Positions 15,080 through 20,071 of a DNA stretch of 20,071 nt are shown here, piece after piece (within the stretch, counting starts at the first letter, position 1; the number at the start of each line of letters is the position of its first letter). Source of the DNA: Sulfurimonas sp. (lineage in GTDB: Bacteria > Campylobacterota > Campylobacteria > Campylobacterales > Sulfurimonadaceae). The stretch lies in NCBI GenBank assembly GCA_021648465.1, contig JAKISR010000035.1, positions 1 to 20,071 on the forward strand, in the 5' to 3' direction. The notes beneath the pieces are model-generated. The model was not told the DNA's origin, searched no databases, and worked only from the letters and a program-made list of their open reading frames with translations. Made by a program: the position numbers and the translations under genes.

Positions 15080-15257
15080 AAAATAGCGACGCAACTTCTG
15101 CGTCGTTACGCTCGTCATGTGCTATAGCACACTTCCTCGCTAGACTCCTTGAATTTGCATCACTCTTTTAATTTTAATAAAGATAATTATTAAGGAAGTA
15201 AAATTAAAATAGTAAGCATGACGAAAAACAACAACGCAGTAAATGCACTGCTATTTT
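15080..15257. repeat. Nested palindromic repeat element between mrp and glmS
   Basis: The outer arms AAAATAGC (15080-15087) and GCTATTTT (15250-15257) are perfect inverted repeats. Further in, TCGTCATG (15112-15119) pairs with CATGACGA (15217-15224). The roughly 40-base arms as a whole are imperfect inverted copies of each other. Inside are a strong hairpin, TAGCGACGCA (15084-15093) with TGCGTCGTTA (15099-15108); a perfect 14-bp palindrome TGTGCTATAGCACA (15118-15131); and a perfect 11-bp inverted repeat TTTTAATTTTA (15166-15176) with TAAAATTAAAA (15199-15209). The left arm is richer in G+C than its surroundings. It fills the gap between two converging genes and looks like a MITE- or REP-type mobile repeat. 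It may also act as a two-way terminator. Confidence 0.6.
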
Positions 15258-15266
15258 GATTTTAGA

Positions 15267-17081
15267 CTACTCTACTGTTACGCTTTTTGCTAGATTTCTT
15301 GGCATATCCACATCATTACCAAGTCTAGCAGAGATTTCAAGTGAGAGAAGCTGTACAACTATCATCATTTCAAAAAACTCTAACATATAGTCTTTGCACT
15401 CAGATATTTGGATAAAATCATCAGCTTTATCAAACTCTTTTGAGCTTATTGCACAGATAGTAGAGTCTCTAGCACTAAGTTCTTCAACATTATTTTTTGA
15501 TTTTTCGTATAATAAGTTTTGAGGTAATAAAGCTATAGTAAATAATTCTGGGTCTGCTAAAGCGATGGGACCATGTTTCATCTCACCACTTGGATATCCT
15601 TCTGCATGAAGATACGAAATCTCTTTTAATTTTAACGCACCTTCAAGAGCTAGCGGGTAAAATATATCACGACCTATAAAGAAAAAACCATGACCGTGTA
15701 AATATCTTTTAGATAACCTTTTGATTCTCTCATGCATATCATCTGTAACTTTAACATGAGTTGGAATTTCACGAAGAAGAGATATCTGTTTTGATATTTC
15801 ATCAACACTTAGAGAGTTTTTTAGTTTTGCTATATATAAACTTAACATCCAAAAAATTGTAACCTGAGTAGCAAAAGCTTTTGTTGATGCTACTCCCTTT
15901 TCTATTCCTGCTCTTGTTAAAATACAATAATCTGCTAAACGAACCATAGATGAGTTATCTACATTACAAATGACTAATGTTTTAAGTCCAGCTTGTTTTG
16001 CCATCTTTAGAGTTTCTAGTGTATCAGCAGTCTCTCCGCTTTGTGATATAACAACAAATAAAGTATCTTTACTCATTATAGGGTTTCTATACCTAAACTC
16101 ACTTGCAATCTCCAGTGAAGTTCTGATTTTTGAGTATCTTTCAAATAGATAAGATGCACTCATAGCTGAGTGATACGAAGTCCCACATGCACAAAGCTTT
16201 ATCTCATTTATATCATCAAAAATCTTTTTATCAAGCTCATTAAATATAATTTCATCATCATCTAGTCTTCCCATAAGAGTATCTGAAATTACATCACTTT
16301 GCTCATAAATCTCTTTTTCCATAAAAAATCTAAATCCATCTTTTTGAGCAGATAGTTTGTTTTGAGAAAGTTTAGAAAAAATAGGTTCTTTTTTATTTTT
16401 ATCTTTATCAAAAATAGTTATATTATTTGATGATACATACCCATAATCTCCATCTTCAAAGTAGTTTACTTCATTACAATGTCCAATAAGTGGAGTATCA
16501 GAAGATGCAAAATACTGCTCACTTTCATTATTTGTTCCTACAAGCATTGGTGAGCCATGTTTTGCAAAAAAGATAGTATCTGGTTGAGATTTTGTTACAA
16601 GAAGAATAGCATAAGCACCATCTAATTCAGAGATTGTTTTACTAAAAGCTTCAAAAGTATTTGAAGCAGAGTTTAAATTTTTTTCAAATTGATGAACTAT
16701 AACTTCTGTATCTGTTTGACTTAAAAATTTTATGCCATCATTAATTAATTCTTTTTTTAGTTTTGCATAATTCTCTATAATTCCATTATGAACGACATAT
16801 GAGCTTTGACCTACATGAGGGTGTGCATTTAACTCTGTTGGTTTTCCATGAGTTGCCCATCTAGTATGACCAATCCCAGCTGAGAAGCCATCTGTTGAGT
16901 AGTTTTTAGTTTTTTCTTCAAGATTTACAAGCTTTCCTACAGCTTTAAAATTTGAAAAGTTTCCATTTTCTAAAACTGCAATACCAGCAGAATCATAACC
17001 ACGATACTCTAACTCTTTAAGACCATTTAATAGTATCTCTTTGGTGTTTTTTTTACCTAAATATCCAACAATTCCACACAT
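15267..17081 (-). CDS. glmS: Glutamine-fructose-6-phosphate aminotransferase (isomerizing)
   Basis: GlmS uses glutamine nitrogen to convert fructose-6-phosphate to glucosamine-6-phosphate, the entry to peptidoglycan and lipopolysaccharide amino sugars. The 604 residues compare with 609 in E. coli. The N-terminal glutaminase domain begins MCGIVGYLG, exposing catalytic Cys2 after Met removal, with GHTRWATHG further on. Two SIS sugar-isomerase domains follow, the first with SQSGETADTLETL, and the chain ends DMPRNLAKSVTVE, as in the family. ATG at 17081 has GAGGT upstream, overlapping the glnD stop. Only ten bases separate it from glnD, so the two are co-transcribed. I see no glmS ribozyme, as expected outside Firmicutes-type bacteria. 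Confidence 0.97.
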   Translation of the reverse strand: MCGIVGYLGKKNTKEILLNGLKELEYRGYDSAGIAVLENGNFSNFKAVGKLVNLEEKTKNYSTDGFSAGIGHTRWATHGKPTELNAHPHVGQSSYVVHNGIIENYAKLKKELINDGIKFLSQTDTEVIVHQFEKNLNSASNTFEAFSKTISELDGAYAILLVTKSQPDTIFFAKHGSPMLVGTNNESEQYFASSDTPLIGHCNEVNYFEDGDYGYVSSNNITIFDKDKNKKEPIFSKLSQNKLSAQKDGFRFFMEKEIYEQSDVISDTLMGRLDDDEIIFNELDKKIFDDINEIKLCACGTSYHSAMSASYLFERYSKIRTSLEIASEFRYRNPIMSKDTLFVVISQSGETADTLETLKMAKQAGLKTLVICNVDNSSMVRLADYCILTRAGIEKGVASTKAFATQVTIFWMLSLYIAKLKNSLSVDEISKQISLLREIPTHVKVTDDMHERIKRLSKRYLHGHGFFFIGRDIFYPLALEGALKLKEISYLHAEGYPSGEMKHGPIALADPELFTIALLPQNLLYEKSKNNVEELSARDSTICAISSKEFDKADDFIQISECKDYMLEFFEMMIVVQLLSLEISARLGNDVDMPRNLAKSVTVE

Positions 17082-17091
17082 AGTTACTACC

Positions 17092-19605
17092 TCAATTACT
17101 GTTTTTTGTTAATAATTTATAAATTTTTTCAACATTATTACATATATCATTTTGTTTCTCTATTAAGAAACTATCTTTGACTTTATGTTTTGTACTGTAT
17201 ATTTTAGCTGTTACTACATTTATTTTAAGAGTTTCAAAGCAGTCCATAATATATGCTAAAAGACCACGCTGATTTTTTGTTTTAACTCTTATCTCAGCAT
17301 GAACAAGAGAATGTTCACAATCAATATTGATTTCATCATTTGATAAAGCCACCTTTTTGACTTCAACTCTTTGTTCCATATCAAAAGCATTTTCAACAAT
17401 ATTATGAAGTTGATCTATATCCTCAGTATCAATATTTTTCATAAACTCTATCTTAAAATATTTAACATCATCAAATAGTGTAAATATTTCCATAGAAGCA
17501 ACATCTAAATAACTAAGTGTTGCCAAGAGATAACCGATATTTAAAGGAATTTTTCTATATATTTCTATACTTAGAGAATCTTTTGTATCTACAGAGTAAG
17601 AATATTTTTTTGTTTCTTTTGCTTTTTTAGCAATTTTAATAATATCAATAGGAGTATGTTTAAAAAAGAAAAGATTTGATTCTACTCTAAGAAGTTTTTT
17701 TTGTAATAAGCTTGGCAAGGAAAGAAATTCTGGTAATTTTTGTACACGTTTTTCTATATTTATTCTTTTTGTTGCATCTGTTATTCTTTCAACATTTTGA
17801 GCAACTTCTAAGGCACTTGTATATAAATTAAATAAAAGTTTTGAATTAAAAGAATTATATACATTATTTCCAACACCATTAATATCTGCATAAGTGAGGA
17901 TATATAAAAGTTTTAAATTTTTTATATCTTTGATATTTGACATAAATTTATAAAGAGTTTTTTCATTATGGATATTTTCATTAAAGGCAATATTGCTCAT
18001 AGTGATATGTTGTTTAACAAGTGTTACACATCTTTCTATATTTTCATTTTTTAATTTTAATTTTTTTGCAAATGGTACAATTAATTTTGCCCCAACTTCA
18101 CTATGATTTCTCTTTCTGCCCTTACCTGTGTCATGAAGTAATGTTACAACTTTTATAAGTAGTTTTTCTTCTTGAGTTAATTCATCAAAAAGATTTTGAA
18201 TAAATGGCTCTTTTATACTCTCTATAGCTTCAATACATTTAATTGAATGGATATCTACAGGATAATCATGGTAGCCATCAAACTGAGGTAAGTGAAGTAC
18301 CTTTTTGAAATTACTAAAAAGATGATGAAGAACTCCAGCATCATAAAAAAGTTTTAAAAAGCAATACATATGTTTTTTATAAAATAGCTCCTTAAGTAGA
18401 GCATATATTTCCATTTTTAATGGGTAAGATATTTTTGTATAAGTAAATTGTTTTAAAAATCCAGCATCAAAATGGTAAAGCTTATCTGGCAAAGCTATTA
18501 AAAGTTTTAAAAGAGTATTAATTGGTTGAGTTTTTAAATTATATGAAGTAAAAATTCTGTCATCATATTCATAAATTCCTTTAGAAATTCGATGATTTTT
18601 AAATTTTTTGATAGAGGATGCATCATATAGATAAGGTCTCACCATCTTTTTTACAAAGATAAGAGTAAAGTTACTTATACGCCACTGTGCTTGAAGAACT
18701 TTTGATATTAATTTTTGTTGGTTGTTAAAACCAAGTAATACACTAACCTCAGGAACATGTTCAAGAAGAAGGCGATCTTCTTGTTTGTTTGTGATAAGAT
18801 GAAGAGCACTTCTAACACGAAAAAGTAGCTCTAAAGCAATTCTGTATTCTTTATATTCCTCTTCTGAGTAGAGCTTTTGAGTTAAATCTTTTAAGTTTTT
18901 AATCCCATAAATAATATGAGCAATCCAAAAGATAAGATTTGAGTCACGAAGTCCTCCAACACTCTCTTTTATATTTGGTTGCATAGAGTTTGGATATTTT
19001 TTTCGCCTAATTTGTGCTTCTTCAACTTTATTGAATATATATTCTTTTTGATCATATACTCTTATCTTATTTAACTCTTTTGTAGTTGCATGCCAAGCGA
19101 AATTAGAACCTATAATAAACCTAGCTTCCATTAAAGCAGTTTTAATAGTTATATCTTCATTACTAGCAGTAAATAAATCATTTACCTCATGAACACGATG
19201 TCCAAGTTTAAGTCCAGAATCAAGTGCAAGATAAAACAGTTTTTCAATGATTAGTTCATAATTAAACCCATCTACTTTTTCATAAACAATAAGCAGATCA
19301 ATATCACTATGAACACATAATTGCTCACGTCCATAACTGCCGAGTGCTACAATAGCTATAGGGATAGAGTTTTTCATAGGAAGATAATTTCCAAATAATC
19401 GTCTTAATGTAGTTTTATACATAAGTGAGACAATAGAATCAAGTTTTTTTGTATGACGAACTAAAAAATCTTTACCTTGGTTTTTTATAAAAAGCTCTGG
19501 AAGTGAAGTTTTGTACTCATTTATATATGCTTTAAAGAGTTTAGATAGCTCAAAGTCGCTACCTTCTTTTTCTATAATATCTTCAATTTGTAGCACTATA
19601 TCCAA
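17092..19605 (-). CDS. glnD: PII uridylyltransferase/uridylyl-removing enzyme GlnD
   Basis: GlnD senses glutamine and adds UMP to, or removes it from, the PII signalling protein. In 837 residues (E. coli 890) it shows the nucleotidyltransferase motif ALGSYGREQLCVHSDIDLL with D101 and D103, the GlnE/GlnD block QPNIKESVGGLRDSN (209-223), an HD hydrolase domain with H453 and H491-D492 (LLHDTGKGRKRNHSE), and one clearly visible C-terminal ACT domain (about 765-837, EIRVKTKNQRGLLAYIMD). A first ACT copy, expected near 660-740, is poorly conserved. The start is TTG at 19605, supported by AAGGA seven bases upstream. It lies directly upstream of glmS, placing a glutamine sensor in one operon with a glutamine-consuming enzyme. 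Confidence 0.93.
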   Translation of the reverse strand: MDIVLQIEDIIEKEGSDFELSKLFKAYINEYKTSLPELFIKNQGKDFLVRHTKKLDSIVSLMYKTTLRRLFGNYLPMKNSIPIAIVALGSYGREQLCVHSDIDLLIVYEKVDGFNYELIIEKLFYLALDSGLKLGHRVHEVNDLFTASNEDITIKTALMEARFIIGSNFAWHATTKELNKIRVYDQKEYIFNKVEEAQIRRKKYPNSMQPNIKESVGGLRDSNLIFWIAHIIYGIKNLKDLTQKLYSEEEYKEYRIALELLFRVRSALHLITNKQEDRLLLEHVPEVSVLLGFNNQQKLISKVLQAQWRISNFTLIFVKKMVRPYLYDASSIKKFKNHRISKGIYEYDDRIFTSYNLKTQPINTLLKLLIALPDKLYHFDAGFLKQFTYTKISYPLKMEIYALLKELFYKKHMYCFLKLFYDAGVLHHLFSNFKKVLHLPQFDGYHDYPVDIHSIKCIEAIESIKEPFIQNLFDELTQEEKLLIKVVTLLHDTGKGRKRNHSEVGAKLIVPFAKKLKLKNENIERCVTLVKQHITMSNIAFNENIHNEKTLYKFMSNIKDIKNLKLLYILTYADINGVGNNVYNSFNSKLLFNLYTSALEVAQNVERITDATKRINIEKRVQKLPEFLSLPSLLQKKLLRVESNLFFFKHTPIDIIKIAKKAKETKKYSYSVDTKDSLSIEIYRKIPLNIGYLLATLSYLDVASMEIFTLFDDVKYFKIEFMKNIDTEDIDQLHNIVENAFDMEQRVEVKKVALSNDEINIDCEHSLVHAEIRVKTKNQRGLLAYIMDCFETLKINVVTAKIYSTKHKVKDSFLIEKQNDICNNVEKIYKLLTKNSN

Positions 19606-19701
19606 GTTGAATTCCTTAATATTTTTTATATTATATTGTAATTATTTTAATTTGATATAATCTCTGAGATTAACAAACTAAAAAAAAGTGAGAACTAGAT
19701 T
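19606..19701. promoter_or_regulatory. Divergent promoter region, glnD / ABM-domain gene
   Basis: On the plus strand TGATATAAT (19653-19661) is an extended -10 box (TG-N-TATAAT) for the ABM-domain gene, leaving a leader of about 33 bases. The minus-strand side is a run of A/T with several TATA-like strings and AAGGA before the glnD TTG. No obvious NtrC- or sigma54-type element (GG-N10-GC) was seen for glnD. Confidence 0.42.
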
Positions 19702-19989
19702 ATGGCAATTACAAAAAGAGTAACATTTATAGCAAAAGAGGGTAGCGAAGCAAAGATGAAAGAGCTATTAACTGCAATGGTAGCACCATCAAAAGTTGAA
19801 GATGGATGTATTTTTTACGACATCTTTGTATATGAAAATAACCCAAGAAAATTTATGGCTGTTGAGAGTTGGAGAGATAATGTTGCATTAGATGGTCATA
19901 AAAGTACAGATCATTATGCAATATACAAATCTTCTTTTGAGCCTTATTGTGAAAAAAAATATAGTGATGAGTTGGAAGTTTTAGGATAG
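19702..19989 (+). CDS. ABM-domain (YgiN/LsrG-like) small protein
   Basis: The 95-residue protein has the single antibiotic-biosynthesis-monooxygenase (ABM) ferredoxin-like fold, recognisable from FIAKEGSEAKMKELL, SKVEDGCIFYDIFVYENNPR, the ESWRD segment and the HKSTDHYAIYK helix region. Members include quinol monooxygenases such as YgiN and the isomerase LsrG that processes phosphorylated autoinducer-2. ABM proteins usually act as dimers without a cofactor. ATG at 19702 follows a GTGAG-type ribosome site and an extended -10 promoter. The next gene, 27 bases downstream in the same direction, looks like an FGGY/LsrK-type kinase, so an LsrG-like role on a phosphorylated substrate is plausible but unproven. 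Confidence 0.8.
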   Translation: MAITKRVTFIAKEGSEAKMKELLTAMVAPSKVEDGCIFYDIFVYENNPRKFMAVESWRDNVALDGHKSTDHYAIYKSSFEPYCEKKYSDELEVLG

Positions 19990-20016
19990 GTATAAAATAA
20001 TCTAAGGAATAAATAA

Positions 20017-20071
20017 ATGCAATACTTAATGGCAATAGACGCGGGAACTGGGAGTATTCGCTCGGTGATTT
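20017..20071 (+). CDS. FGGY-family carbohydrate kinase, N-terminal fragment (LsrK-like)
   Basis: Only 18 codons are in the window: MQYLMAIDAGTGSIRSVI. The phosphate-binding DAGTGSIR motif is the first nucleotide-binding signature of FGGY kinases, and the YLMAIDAGTGSIR form is especially like the autoinducer-2 kinase LsrK. ATG at 20017 has AAGGA eight bases upstream. The codons here (GAC GCG GGA ... CGC TCG GTG) are richer in G+C than the neighbours. The rest lies outside, so a sugar other than AI-2 cannot be excluded. Confidence 0.7.
   Translation, partial: MQYLMAIDAGTGSIRSVI

Noticed and set aside
15084..15108. Strong hairpin after mrp as a simple intrinsic terminator
   Set aside because: No T run follows on the plus strand. 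It is better explained as part of the larger palindromic repeat, although it may still affect transcription.
17041..17091. glmS ribozyme in the glmS leader
   Set aside because: Only ten bases separate glnD and glmS, so there is no room for the ribozyme.

Overview
The window is a 20 kb piece of AT-rich chromosome from a Campylobacterota (Epsilonproteobacteria) relative, most likely Sulfurimonas or a close neighbour. This rests on the fused IspDF enzyme, an HP1021-type orphan response regulator next to a Sat-like protein and PgpA, very A/T-biased codons, and short intergenic gaps. From memory, ispDF, the HP1021 homologue, the Sat-like gene and pgpA are also consecutive in Campylobacter jejuni (Cj1607-Cj1610), with mrp (Cj1606c) beside them. 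No tRNA, rRNA or CRISPR array was seen.

Layout. At the left edge is the start of an IS3-type transposase, cut by the window. Next come a DUF445 membrane protein (minus), then an unknown 157-residue protein and an RND-family permease (plus) with no adaptor or outer-membrane gene beside them. From 4.7 to 5.9 kb are a secreted rhodanese (minus), an unknown charged protein (plus) and a small membrane protein whose likely first helix lacks a start codon (minus). At 6.0-8.6 kb are gdhA and a tightly coupled MscS-type channel (plus). At 8.6-12.3 kb lies a minus-strand block transcribed ispDF, HP1021 homologue, Sat-like gene, pgpA, whose first three genes overlap. thiC and mrp follow on the plus strand. 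A nested palindromic repeat of about 180 bp separates mrp from the glnD-glmS operon (minus). The right edge has an ABM-domain protein and the first 18 codons of an FGGY kinase resembling LsrK.

How the genes fit together. Several serve nitrogen metabolism: GdhA makes glutamate, GlnD senses glutamine through PII, and GlmS spends glutamine on amino sugars. The gdhA-mscS pair suggests a link between glutamate as an osmolyte and osmotic release (inference). The rest are core functions: isoprenoid precursors (IspDF), thiamine (ThiC), Fe-S handling (Mrp) and phospholipid synthesis (PgpA).

The points most worth following are: the ATP-sulfurylase-like protein, which keeps its zinc site but has lost several signature active-site residues and sits inside the HP1021 block; the nested palindromic repeat between mrp and glmS; an Mrp without its CxxC motif; the membrane-protein ORF whose first helix has no conventional start codon; and the repeated ATAGATAT motif over the gdhA start.
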